From: Alphaproteobacteria bacterium | Lineage (GTDB): Bacteria; Pseudomonadota; Alphaproteobacteria; Sphingomonadales; Rhodothalassiaceae | Direction of reading: 5' to 3' | Assembly: GCA_003694205.1 (NCBI GenBank) | Contig: RFKS01000036.1 | Location: 1 to 5,780, forward strand | DNA: 5,780 nucleotides | In this document: piece after piece, positions 1-5,770 of the stretch | Numbering within the stretch: the first letter of the stretch is position 1 | Layout of the letters: every line of letters starts with the position of its first letter | The notes under the pieces: model-generated | Database searches by the model: none | Seen by the model: only the letters and a program-made list of their open reading frames with translations | Told to the model about the DNA's origin: nothing | Position numbers and translations under genes: made by a program

Positions 1-384
1 GGCGAGCACGATTTCGGTGTCGCCGTCGAAGGCGAGGCGACGGGCGAAGAACTGCGCATCGCCGTCATCGCCGCCGCCGACGAGCGCGAGAAGATCAGGC
101 AGCGCGCCGCGGATGCGGGCGTCGGCGTCTGCCGCCACCCCACTACCTGCCTTGCGCACGGTGCGGAGTGCGGCGCCCTCGCGGCTGCACCGGATGAGAA
201 TCGCGAAGGGCAGGTCGCGCGGCTCGACCAGCACCGTCCGCGGCTCGCTCCAGCCAAGGCGGGCGAGCAGGCCCGGGTGGCGGCTGAGGCTGCGTGCGAG
301 CATCGCCTCGAGGGGCAGGCCGGCAAGGCGCACCGGCAGGTCGCTCAAAATCGCGGCGGCGCCCGGGCGGGACGACGATATCAC
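1..384 (-). CDS. ubiT: UbiT, SCP2-domain accessory factor of O2-independent ubiquinone synthesis (5' part, runs off left edge)
   Basis: The reading frame is open from a GTG at 384-382 to the window edge (128 codons, no stop). The start is set by a strong Shine-Dalgarno AAGGAGGA at 401-394, 9 nt upstream. The N-terminal part contains LPVRLAGLPLEAML (about residues 16-29). The SCP2-like core follows, with LPFAILI (58-64) and the diagnostic stretch RIRGALPDLLALV (90-102) then GDAQFFARRLAFDGDTEIVL (108-127). This matches the UbiT/YhbT family, where this region reads roughly 'G.LP.LLAL..G..DGDALFFSR.L.I.GDTE.VL'. UbiT is a lipid-binding partner of UbiU and UbiV, which hydroxylate the ubiquinone ring without oxygen. 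E. coli YhbT has about 174 residues, so roughly 45 C-terminal residues should lie outside the window. It lies on the same strand as the crotonase gene, 154 bp downstream of it. A FNR-type box at 491-504 suggests its own low-oxygen promoter. UbiU/UbiV are not visible here, so the role rests on family similarity. Confidence 0.85.
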   Translation of the reverse strand, partial: MISSSRPGAAAILSDLPVRLAGLPLEAMLARSLSRHPGLLARLGWSEPRTVLVEPRDLPFAILIRCSREGAALRTVRKAGSGVAADADARIRGALPDLLALVGGGDDGDAQFFARRLAFDGDTEIVLA

Positions 385-490
385 GATCGGTGCTCCTCCT
401 TGCCGCCGCGACGGCCGCGACAACGCGGTCCCGCGACGTCCTCGTCACGCTCTCGCGCCAAGGACTAGGAGCGAAATGGGGCGGCGTCCA

Positions 491-504
491 TTGACGCGGA
501 TCAA
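491..504 (-). promoter_or_regulatory. FNR/FixK/Anr-type binding site upstream of ubiT
   Basis: The sequence TTGAC-GCGG-ATCAA matches the CRP/FNR-family consensus TTGAY-N4-RTCAA, with one half-site perfect and the other differing only by the tolerated C. Its centre (497.5) is about 113 bp upstream of the ubiT GTG. If it works as a class II activator site (centre near -41.5), the start of transcription would be near 456. A poor -10-like CCTAGT lies at 469-464, in roughly the right place. Known biology supports the match: ubiquinone synthesis through UbiT/U/V serves anaerobic conditions, and FNR-family control of these genes is documented in other proteobacteria. Which regulator (FnrL, FixK or other) binds cannot be read from the sequence. 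Confidence 0.6.
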
Positions 505-528
505 AAATGATCCGCGACCTCGGGTCGC
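496..528 (-). repeat. Two adjacent inverted repeats between crotonase gene and ubiT
   Basis: There is a perfect dyad of 8-bp arms, GCGGATCA (496-503) and TGATCCGC (508-515), with a 4-nt A/T loop. It is followed by a 6-bp dyad, GCGACC (514-519) and GGTCGC (523-528), with a 3-nt loop. They begin about 11 nt beyond the crotonase stop codon on the minus strand and could form hairpins at the 3' end of the gcdH-crotonase transcript. Neither is followed by a T-run on the minus strand, so this is not a canonical intrinsic terminator. The first dyad overlaps the FNR-like box, so one element may serve both as mRNA end structure and as protein-binding site. Both dyads are directly visible; their function is inferred. 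Confidence 0.5.
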
Positions 529-538
529 ACCGGCTTGA

Positions 539-1297
539 TCAGTTCCGGCGCCGGCGGAAGGCGGCGAGGCCGGCGGCGAATTCGGGGCTGTCATAGGCCT
601 CGAGAAAAGCATCAAGGCTCGCCGTATCCTCGCCCTCACCCGCCGCCGCACGCTCGATGAAGGTCTTCATCGTGGTGATGCTCGCCGGCGCACCGGCGGC
701 GATTTCGGCGCCAAGCCGTTCGGCCGCAGCGCTGAGCGCGCCCGTTGTCACCAACTCCTCCACGAGACCGATGCGGAGCGCCTCTGCGGCATCGATGGTG
801 CGCGCGGTGAAGACGAGGCGCTTGGTCTCGGCGACCCCGACGAGCGCGACGAGGCGTGCCAGATCGCTCTGCATGTAGACGAGCCCGAGCTTCGCCGGCG
901 GCACCGCGAACCGCGCCGTCGCATCGGCGATCCTGAGATCGCAGGCCGCGGCCAGCGCAAGCCCGGCCCCCATGCAGGGCCCGGAGATGACGGCCACGGT
1001 CGGCCGCGGAAAGGCCGCCAGCATGTCGAGCGCCCGGCGCATGCGGTCGCGCCCTTCGCGGCGCAGGTCGCGATTGCTGGCCATGGCGGCGAATTCGGCG
1101 AGATCAGCGCCGGCGGAAAAGATGCCCGGTGCCGCACTCTCGACGCGTAACAGCCGGATGTCCATCGCCGCCGCTTTTTCGAGAAGCGTCGCGAGTCGGG
1201 CCCACATGGCGCAGGTAAAGGCATTCTTCTTGGCCCCGCGATCGACAAGGATGCGGCCCGCCGCCCCCTCCCGCGCGAGGCGGACGGCCTCGCTCAT
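539..1297 (-). CDS. Enoyl-CoA hydratase/isomerase (crotonase) family protein lacking classical catalytic glutamates
   Basis: The product has 252 residues, the normal length for a single-domain crotonase. The first oxyanion-hole segment is [10 protein letters not shown] (60-69). The second is [20 protein letters not shown] (106-125). [12 protein letters not shown] (130-141) follows, and the C-terminal segment [15 protein letters not shown] (237-251) is typical of the fold. In rat mitochondrial hydratase the two catalytic acids lie in GGGCE and PEIxLG. Here the equivalent positions are Ala114 (GAGLA) and Pro134 (PPAKLG), so ordinary syn-hydration of crotonyl-CoA is doubtful. Tyr141 or Asp145 could contribute, as in other divergent members. 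The ATG overlaps the gcdH stop as ATGA, with a GAGG Shine-Dalgarno at 1308-1305, 7 nt upstream, so it is translationally coupled to gcdH. It is cytoplasmic and probably acts on an acyl-CoA. The fold is certain; the reaction is unknown. Confidence 0.9.
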   Translation of the reverse strand: MSEAVRLAREGAAGRILVDRGAKKNAFTCAMWARLATLLEKAAAMDIRLLRVESAAPGIFSAGADLAEFAAMASNRDLRREGRDRMRRALDMLAAFPRPTVAVISGPCMGAGLALAAACDLRIADATARFAVPPAKLGLVYMQSDLARLVALVGVAETKRLVFTARTIDAAEALRIGLVEELVTTGALSAAAERLGAEIAAGAPASITTMKTFIERAAAGEGEDTASLDAFLEAYDSPEFAAGLAAFRRRRN

Positions 1298-2496
1298 GTG
1301 AAAGCCTCGAGCCCGGTGATGGCGCGGCCGAGGATCAGCGCGTGGATGTCGTGCGTGCCCTCATAAGTGTTCACGGTCTCCAGATTCATCACATGGCGGA
1401 TGACGTGAAATTCGTCGGAGATGCCGTTGCCGCCATGGATGTCGCGCGCCATGCGGGCGATCTCCAGCGCCTTGCCGCAGCTGTTGCGCTTGAGGAGCGA
1501 GATGGTCTCCGGCGCAAGACGCCCCTCGTCCTTGAGCCGCCCGGCGCGGACGCAGGCGACAAGCCCGAGGGTGATCTCGGTGAGCATGTCGGCAAGCTTC
1601 TTCTGCACGAGCTGCTTCTGCGCCAGCGGCTTGCCGAAGACGCGGCGCTCAAGCGCGTAATCGCGCGCCGCATGGAGACAGAATTCGGCGGCCCCGAGCG
1701 CACCCCAGGCGATGCCGAAGCGGGCGTTGTTGAGGCAGCCGAAGGGGCCCGAGAGGCCTTCTGCATGCGGCAGCAGGTTTTCCTCGGGCACGAAGACCTC
1801 GTCCATCACGATCTCGCCGGTGATCGAGGCGCGCAGGCTCATCTTGCCTTCGATCTTCGGTGCCGAGAGCCCCTTCATGCCCTTCTCGAGCAGAAAGCCG
1901 CGGATGCGCCCGCCATGCGCTTCGCTCTTTGCCCAGACGACGAAGACGTCGGCGATCGGCGAGTTGGTGATCCACATCTTGCTGCCGCGGAGCACATAGC
2001 CGCCCGGCGCTGGCGTCGCCCGTGTTTTCATCGACCCCGGATCGGAGCCCGCATCGGGCTCGGTGAGGCCGAAGCAGCCGATGAGTTCACCGGTCGCGAG
2101 ACCGGGCAGGAAGCGTTCCTTCTGCTCCGCGCTGCCATAGGCCTCGATGGGATGCATGACGAGCGAGGACTGCACGCTCATCGCCGCGCGGTAGCCCGAA
2201 TCGACGGCTTCGATCTCGCGCGCGATGAGCCCGTAAGCGACCGCTGAGGCGCCGGCGCAGCCATAACCCTCGATCGTCGGGCCGAGCAATCCGGCGGCAC
2301 CCATCTCGCGCATGATCGCGGGATCGAAATGCTCGCGCCGATTGGCCTCGATCACACGCGGCAGCAGCCGCTCGCGGGCAAACTGGCGGGCACTGTCGCG
2401 GATCAGTCGCTCCTCTTCGCTCAGCATGTCGTCGAGAAGGAGCGGGTCCTGCCAGTCCATCCGCGGCCAGGAGCGGGAGCCGGGCGCATCTGCCAT
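1294..2496 (-). CDS. gcdH: Glutaryl-CoA dehydrogenase
   Basis: This 400-residue FAD enzyme of the acyl-CoA dehydrogenase family oxidises and decarboxylates glutaryl-CoA to crotonyl-CoA in lysine and tryptophan degradation, passing electrons to electron-transfer flavoprotein. GcdH hallmarks are present: N-terminal [14 protein letters not shown] (17-30), [13 protein letters not shown] (70-82), [19 protein letters not shown] (99-117) with the glutarate-carboxylate-binding arginine equivalent at Arg103, [16 protein letters not shown] (141-156), [17 protein letters not shown] (174-190), [19 protein letters not shown] (250-268), and [15 protein letters not shown] (377-391) with the catalytic base Glu379. 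The frame is open far upstream to 3351, but homology begins only near this methionine. Two ATGs lie at 2502 and 2496. The AAGGA at 2507-2503 abuts the first and sits 6 nt from the second, so 2496 is preferred. Length and all key residues are normal. It is the first gene of a probable two-gene operon with the crotonase homologue. Confidence 0.95.
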   Translation of the reverse strand: MADAPGSRSWPRMDWQDPLLLDDMLSEEERLIRDSARQFARERLLPRVIEANRREHFDPAIMREMGAAGLLGPTIEGYGCAGASAVAYGLIAREIEAVDSGYRAAMSVQSSLVMHPIEAYGSAEQKERFLPGLATGELIGCFGLTEPDAGSDPGSMKTRATPAPGGYVLRGSKMWITNSPIADVFVVWAKSEAHGGRIRGFLLEKGMKGLSAPKIEGKMSLRASITGEIVMDEVFVPEENLLPHAEGLSGPFGCLNNARFGIAWGALGAAEFCLHAARDYALERRVFGKPLAQKQLVQKKLADMLTEITLGLVACVRAGRLKDEGRLAPETISLLKRNSCGKALEIARMARDIHGGNGISDEFHVIRHVMNLETVNTYEGTHDIHALILGRAITGLEAFT

Positions 2497-2505
2497 GGTC
2501 ATTCC

Positions 2506-2517
2506 TTTAAGCTTAAA
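2506..2517. repeat. 12-bp perfect palindrome at the gcdH leader (operator candidate)
   Basis: TTTAAGCTTAAA is a perfect 12-bp palindrome just downstream of the predicted gcdH transcription start. It overlaps the A-rich part of the gcdH Shine-Dalgarno (minus-strand TTAAAGGA). It is all A/T except for the central GC, in an otherwise GC-rich region. The position would suit a repressor operator, but no particular regulator family can be assigned from this alone. Confidence 0.4.
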
Positions 2518-2526
2518 CCAATTCCC

Positions 2527-2554
2527 ACAATAGCGCGCCGGGCGAAGTCTGCAA
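2527..2554 (-). promoter_or_regulatory. Putative sigma70-type promoter of gcdH
   Basis: On the minus strand, TTGCAG (2554-2549) and TATTGT (2532-2527) lie 16 bp apart. They match 3/6 of the -35 and 4/6 of the -10 consensus. The predicted transcription start is near 2520, giving a leader of about 24 nt that contains the palindrome at 2506-2517 and the Shine-Dalgarno. The local A/T content is clearly higher than in the surrounding coding sequence. This is a reading by eye; alphaproteobacterial promoters are degenerate. Confidence 0.35.
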
Positions 2555-2565
2555 GGGTCTGCAAG
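2547..2565. repeat. Tandem 9-bp direct repeat with 10-bp period in the divergent promoter region
   Basis: GTCTGCAAG occurs at 2547-2555 and again at 2557-2565, spaced by one helical turn. The second copy also forms part of a short dyad GGTCT-GCA-AGACC (2556-2568). The pair overlaps the predicted gcdH -35 and lies just upstream of the predicted lysyl-tRNA synthetase promoter, so a regulator bound here could face either gene. The function is inferred only from position. Confidence 0.3.
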
Positions 2566-2578
2566 ACCGCTCCGGCGG

Positions 2579-2607
2579 TTGACGCCATCTGCCGCGCACC
2601 CTACACC
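2579..2607 (+). promoter_or_regulatory. Putative sigma70-type promoter of the lysyl-tRNA synthetase gene
   Basis: TTGACG (2579-2584, 5/6 of the -35 consensus) is followed after 17 bp by TACACC (2602-2607, 3/6 of the -10). Transcription would start near 2614, leaving a leader of about 27 to 42 nt depending on which ATG is used. No T-box, riboswitch or leader peptide is visible in that space. Confidence 0.35.
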
Positions 2608-2640
2608 GACGGCCGCGCTCCTGTGTAGTGTGCGCGAGGA

Positions 2641-4248
2641 ATGGACCCGGATGGCATGAGCACCGCAAGCGACATTTCCCGTCTCGCCCGCGAGAGCAGG
2701 GCCTGGCCCTTCGAGGAGGCGCGCAAGCTCGCCAAACGCTACGCGGCGGCGCCACCGGAGAAGGGCTATGTCCTCTTCGAGACCGGTTATGGCGCCTCGG
2801 GCCTGCCGCATATGGGGACCTTCGGCGAGGTCGTGCGCACCTCGATGGTGCGTCACGCCTTTTCCGTGCTCTCCGACATTCCGACGCGGCTCGTCTGCTT
2901 TTCCGACGACATGGACGGGCTGAGAAAAGTACCGACCAATATCCCCAATCAGGAGATGGTGGCGCAGCACCTCGGCAAGCCGCTCTCCGCGATCCCCGAC
3001 CCCTTCGGCACGCATGAGAGTTTCGGTGCTCACAACAATGCGCGGCTTCGCGCCTTTCTCGACCGCTTCGGCTTCGAATACGAATTTCTGTCCGCCACCG
3101 AGTGCTATCGCTCGGGGCGCTTTGATATGACCCTGCGCGAAATCCTGCGCCATTATGACGAGGTGATGGAGGTTGTCCTGCCGACACTCGGCGAGGAGCG
3201 GCGGCGCACCTACGCCCCCTTCCTGCCGGTGAGCCCGAAGACGGGGCGGGTGCTGCAGGTGCCGCTCGAGGGCCGCGATCCCGAGGCCGGCACGATCAGC
3301 TTTCGCGACGAGGACGGCGCGCTCGTCACCGTGCCCGTCACCGGCGGGCATGTGAAATGCCAGTGGAAGGTGGACTGGGCCATGCGCTGGCGGGCGCTCG
3401 CGGTCGACTATGAGATGGCGGGCAAGGACCTCATCGACTCGGTGCGGCTCTCCTCGCGCATCGTGCGCATCCTCGGCGGTCGCCCGCCGGAAGGCTTCAT
3501 CTACGAGCTCTTTCTCGACGAGAAGGGCGAGAAGATCTCGAAGTCGCGGGGCAATGGCATCAGCATCGAGGAATGGCTGCGCTATGCCTCGCCCGAGAGC
3601 CTGTCGCTCTTCATGTACCAGTCACCGCGCAAGGCGAAGCGGCTCTATTTCGACGTCATCCCGAGGACCGTCGACGAGTATTTCGCCTGCGTTCGCCGCT
3701 ATCATGCGGAAGAACCGGCGGCACAGCTCCAGAACCCCGCCTATCACATTCATGCCGGCCGGGTGCCCGAGATCGACATGCCGATCTCTTTCGCGCTGCT
3801 GCTCAATCTCGTCTCGGCGAGCCATGCGCCGGACAAGGCGACCTTGTGGGGTTTCGTCTCGCGCTATCGCCCCGGGATCACGGCCGACAGCCACCCCGCG
3901 CTCGATCGTCTGATGGATTATGCGCTTGCCTATTACGCCGATTTCATCGCGCCCAGGAAGCGCTATCGCGCGCCGAGCGAGATCGAGCGCGCGGCAATGA
4001 CCGATCTTCTCGCGCGCCTCGAGGCACTGCCCGCCGATGCCGACGCCGAGACCATCCAGAGCGAGGTCTATGCGGTCGGTAAGGCGCATGGCTTTGCCAG
4101 TCTGCGCGACTGGTTCCGGGCTCTTTACGAGACCCTGCTCGGTCAGTCGGAGGGCCCGCGCTTTGGCGGATTCGTCGCCCTCTACGGACTCGAGAATACG
4201 AAGGCGATGCTGCGCCGCGTGCTCTCCGGCGAGACGCCCGAAACTTGA
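2641..4248 (+). CDS. lysK: Class I lysyl-tRNA synthetase
   Basis: This 535-residue cytoplasmic enzyme attaches lysine to tRNA-Lys using ATP. It is the class I (Rossmann-fold) form of archaea and Alphaproteobacteria, unrelated to the class II LysS of E. coli. The HIGH-type motif is [10 protein letters not shown] (54-63) and the KMSKS-type loop is EKISKSRGN (297-305). Typical class I LysRS segments include the N-terminal [10 protein letters not shown] (21-30), [13 protein letters not shown] (86-98), [16 protein letters not shown] (235-250) and MAGKDLIDS (259-267). The C-terminal helical anticodon-binding region runs to the end ([19 protein letters not shown]). The first in-frame ATG (2641) directly abuts GAGGA with no spacer. 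An ATG at 2656 gives the start [21 protein letters not shown], which resembles homologues better but has a weaker ribosome binding site, so the start is uncertain by 5 residues. All motifs are intact. It is divergent from gcdH; no convincing intrinsic terminator follows. Confidence 0.95.
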   Translation: MDPDGMSTASDISRLARESRAWPFEEARKLAKRYAAAPPEKGYVLFETGYGASGLPHMGTFGEVVRTSMVRHAFSVLSDIPTRLVCFSDDMDGLRKVPTNIPNQEMVAQHLGKPLSAIPDPFGTHESFGAHNNARLRAFLDRFGFEYEFLSATECYRSGRFDMTLREILRHYDEVMEVVLPTLGEERRRTYAPFLPVSPKTGRVLQVPLEGRDPEAGTISFRDEDGALVTVPVTGGHVKCQWKVDWAMRWRALAVDYEMAGKDLIDSVRLSSRIVRILGGRPPEGFIYELFLDEKGEKISKSRGNGISIEEWLRYASPESLSLFMYQSPRKAKRLYFDVIPRTVDEYFACVRRYHAEEPAAQLQNPAYHIHAGRVPEIDMPISFALLLNLVSASHAPDKATLWGFVSRYRPGITADSHPALDRLMDYALAYYADFIAPRKRYRAPSEIERAAMTDLLARLEALPADADAETIQSEVYAVGKAHGFASLRDWFRALYETLLGQSEGPRFGGFVALYGLENTKAMLRRVLSGETPET

Positions 4249-4449
4249 TCATTTGACTAAAATTCTCCTGAATTGATTGGCAAAAACCGCAGAAATCCAA
4301 GCGTTTTGTTCGGACGGATTTCAGCGACGCTTCCGCCGGAGATTAAGGGCTCGTTGAGATTTGACCGCTACTCTGTTTGCGGCATGACCAAGGTGCGTGC
4401 GCGCCTTGCTCGACGAGAAGAAAATCGCTTTGCAACGGGTGAGTGCTTC
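4249..4449. other. Intergenic region between lysK and the TusA-like gene
   Basis: This 201-bp gap is more A/T-rich than the flanking genes. It contains an inverted repeat GAAATCC (4292-4298) / GGATTTC (4316-4322) with a 17-nt loop, and a short dyad AATTC-TCCT-GAATT (4261-4274). Neither is followed by a T-run, so no intrinsic terminator for lysK can be called. The in-frame extension of the TusA-like gene through this region has no family similarity. No promoter of good quality was found; TTGAGA at 4354 and TTGACC at 4361 lack proper -10 partners. Confidence 0.5.
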
Positions 4450-4731
4450 ATGAACAGACTGGATGTGAGAGGTCTCAGGGGTCCGCGCAGCATTCTCGCG
4501 ATCCGGCGCAGGCTTCTCGAACTCGACGGCGGCGCGCTGCTCGAGGTCATCGCCGATGACCCCGCTCTCGTTTCCGATCTGCCGGCCTTCTGCAGCCAGA
4601 GCGGACACCGACTCGTGATGGCGCAGGAAAAGGACGGCCGCCTCAACTTCCTCGTCGCCGCGCGCGAGACCCGCAACTCGTCCCAGGACCGGCCCGTCGA
4701 AACATCTTATTGCGTCAGCGCGGCCTGCTGA
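4450..4731 (+). CDS. TusA/SirA-fold protein without the catalytic cysteine
   Basis: The product is a 93-residue protein of the TusA (SirA/YedF) sulfur-carrier fold. The opening strand and helix read LDVRGLRGPRSILAIRRRL (4-22), the position of the family's 'LD.RGL.CP.P' motif. Then come a strand LLEVIADDP (30-38) and LPAFCSQSGHRLV (44-56), matching the usual 'D...FC...GH.L'. True TusA proteins relay a persulfide on the Cys of CPxP. Here that Cys is Gly11 and the second Pro is Ser14, so this reaction cannot work at that site. Cys48 in FCSQSGH remains. A tail of about 20 residues beyond the usual fold (72-93) ends in YCVSAAC, giving Cys88 and Cys93. The frame is open upstream to 4273, but the ATG at 4450 has a GGTGAG ribosome binding site at 4438-4443 and starts exactly at the conserved fold. 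It stands 201 bp after lysK, probably in its own transcript. Its role is unknown. Confidence 0.75.
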   Translation: MNRLDVRGLRGPRSILAIRRRLLELDGGALLEVIADDPALVSDLPAFCSQSGHRLVMAQEKDGRLNFLVAARETRNSSQDRPVETSYCVSAAC

Positions 4732-4755
4732 GGCGCCGCGATCTGTTTTCCTCGC

Positions 4756-4784
4756 GAGACACGAGTCGCGCTTTGCCCTAATAT
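4756..4784 (+). promoter_or_regulatory. Putative sigma70-type promoter of the lipoprotein gene
   Basis: GAGACA (4756-4761, 4/6 of the -35 consensus) and TAATAT (4779-4784) are 17 bp apart. TAATAT is an A/T-only hexamer in a GC-rich context. The predicted start of transcription, near 4791, coincides with the first base pairs of the hairpin at 4790-4811. It is the best-looking promoter in the window. Confidence 0.5.
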
Positions 4785-4789
4785 CGCGA

Positions 4790-4811
4790 CCCGATGGAAC
4801 ACCTCATCGGG
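4790..4811 (+). repeat. Leader hairpin overlapping the Shine-Dalgarno of the lipoprotein gene
   Basis: CCCGATG (4790-4796) and CATCGGG (4805-4811) form a perfect 7-bp stem around an 8-nt loop. It lies at the very 5' end of the predicted mRNA. The 3' arm includes most of GGGAG (4809-4813), the ribosome binding site 6 nt before the ATG at 4820. The stem could dampen or regulate translation, or protect the mRNA 5' end. The pairing is seen; the effect is inferred. Confidence 0.45.
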
Positions 4812-4819
4812 AGCCGGTC

Positions 4820-5524
4820 ATGTCTTCGGAAAAGTGCGTTGCATTCATTCTGCTGATGGCCCTGCCGGCGCTCACCGGCTGTGCCGGCGGTGGCGGGAAC
4901 CCGCGCGAGCAGGCCGCACAGCGGCTGGAGCAGGTGCGGCAGATTCCCACCGTTGATGTGTCGTCGCGGCTCTACACCCAGGCGCTCGAGATGAAGGCGG
5001 CCGGCAATTGCGCCGGCGCGATTCCCGGTTTCTACGCGCTTGCGCAGCGTGGCGCCGGCTATGAACTGGCGCAGTACCATCTCGCCGACTGTCTTCTCGC
5101 AGGTGCCCCGCGCAGCCTCTCCGCGACGCGCTTTCTCGACGGGCTCGTCTGGATGCGTCGCGCCGCGGAGGCGGGCTCGCCCGAGGCCCAGGGCGCACTT
5201 GCGCTCCTTTATCTCGATGGCCCCGCGGGGCTGCGGGATGCCGCCGAGGCCGCCTTCTGGTACGAGCTATCGCTCGCCAATCCGGCGGCCAAGCGACCCG
5301 GCTTCACACCGCTCGACCGGAGCAAAAGGGAGCGGCTCGAGGCCGCCCTTTCCCCGGCGCTCCGCGCCGCTGCGCGTGAGCGTATCCAGGGCTGGCAGAA
5401 GGTGGTCTGGAGTGCGCCCAAGGGCGCCCTCTCGCCCGCCGGCGAAAGCATTCTCGGCGGTGGCCGGCAGGGAAACGATGGCGACCAGCGCCGGCACCGG
5501 CGCCGGGGTCCGCCCGCGGGCTAG
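4820..5524 (+). CDS. Predicted outer-membrane lipoprotein with Sel1/TPR-like repeats
   Basis: The product has 234 residues. A short signal peptide (SSEKC, hydrophobic FILLMALPAL, lipobox LTGC) ends at Cys21, the expected lipidation site. The residue after it is Ala, not Asp, which favours outer-membrane sorting over inner-membrane retention. A Gly-rich linker (22-26) leads to helical repeats: YTQALEMKAAGNCAGAIPGF (52-71), YELAQYHLADCLLAG (81-95), then GLVWMRRAAEAGSPEAQGAL (108-127) with ALLYLDG and DAAEAAFWYELS (140-151). The last part resembles Sel1 repeats ('A..W...AA..G...A...L...Y..G'). Cys63 and Cys91 could form a disulfide. The C-terminal 30 residues are Gly/Arg-rich and probably disordered. 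Sel1/TPR proteins usually act as protein-binding scaffolds; no enzymatic motif is seen and the partner is unknown. The start is supported by GGGAG 6 nt upstream. It appears monocistronic. Confidence 0.85.
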   Translation: MSSEKCVAFILLMALPALTGCAGGGGNPREQAAQRLEQVRQIPTVDVSSRLYTQALEMKAAGNCAGAIPGFYALAQRGAGYELAQYHLADCLLAGAPRSLSATRFLDGLVWMRRAAEAGSPEAQGALALLYLDGPAGLRDAAEAAFWYELSLANPAAKRPGFTPLDRSKRERLEAALSPALRAAARERIQGWQKVVWSAPKGALSPAGESILGGGRQGNDGDQRRHRRRGPPAG

Positions 5525-5572
5525 AGCATGCTGTGATGATATGGGACCATTCTGCCGGAGTCCTTTTTCGCC

Positions 5573-5770
5573 ATGACCAGGAAGAGCCCGCGGGGCGTAT
5601 CGGGCAATACGGCCAAGGGGTCTGACGCCGTCATGGCGGAAAAGGCCCCGGCCGCGCAAGGGGTTGCGCCCCGGCGGCCGGCCGCGGCGTTGCCGCCCTT
5701 GCCCGATGTCCCCGCATCGCGCGGCGGACGGCGCCTGGCGGACGGGCACGCCGGTGCGCAACAGAATTGA
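5573..5770 (+). CDS. Weak candidate for a small Pro/Ala-rich hypothetical protein (65 residues)
   Basis: An ATG at 5573 opens a 65-codon frame ending in TGA. In this frame G/C content rises from the second to the first to the third codon position (about 66, 75 and 81 percent by hand count), the order expected for real coding DNA in a GC-rich genome; the neighbouring frame does not show it. The product is basic at its N-terminus (MTRKSPRG) and then Ala/Pro-rich (RRPAAALPPLPDVPAS), with no recognised domain, signal or membrane segment. A GGAG lies at 5557-5560, 12 nt upstream, which is longer than ideal. It may equally be a chance ORF in a GC-rich intergenic region. A second frame is open from 5577 to the window end without a good start. 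Confidence 0.25.
   Translation: MTRKSPRGVSGNTAKGSDAVMAEKAPAAQGVAPRRPAAALPPLPDVPASRGGRRLADGHAGAQQN
5654..5685. repeat. GC-rich inverted repeats near the right edge
   Basis: GCGCAA (5654-5659) and TTGCGC (5664-5669) form a perfect 6-bp stem around GGGG. A 12-bp perfect palindrome GCGGCCGGCCGC follows at 5674-5685. No T-run follows either, so neither is an intrinsic terminator. They overlap the weak 65-codon ORF. Such structures are common by chance in very GC-rich DNA. Confidence 0.3.

Noticed and set aside
143..448. 101-codon minus-strand frame with an ATG start in the ubiT region
   Set aside because: It is out of frame with the SCP2-domain homology. The GTG-started frame at 384 carries the real UbiT sequence and an excellent Shine-Dalgarno.
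17..538. 173-codon plus-strand frame opposite ubiT
   Set aside because: Its Arg/Ser/Pro/Ala-rich composition is typical of a shadow frame; it is antisense to ubiT and extends over a non-coding gap.
1342..2247. 301-codon plus-strand frame opposite gcdH
   Set aside because: It lies wholly antisense to the conserved gcdH gene; its His/Asp/Gly/Ala-rich composition is that of a GC-rich antisense shadow, with no family match.
2497..3351. Long N-terminal extension of the gcdH frame (285 extra codons)
   Set aside because: It is antisense to the well-supported lysyl-tRNA synthetase gene, has no similarity to acyl-CoA dehydrogenases, and the ribosome binding site and family homology place the start at 2496.
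4292..4322. Inverted repeat GAAATCC/GGATTTC as a lysK terminator
   Set aside because: The loop is 17 nt and no T-run follows; it may be a chance dyad.
4273..4449. 59-residue N-terminal extension of the TusA-like protein
   Set aside because: It has no similarity to the family, the DNA is intergenic in character, and a good ribosome binding site supports the ATG at 4450.
5544..5568. Possible intrinsic terminator after the lipoprotein gene (GGAC...GTCC followed by five T)
   Set aside because: The stem has only 4 bp with a 12-nt loop and mismatched interior; too weak to call.
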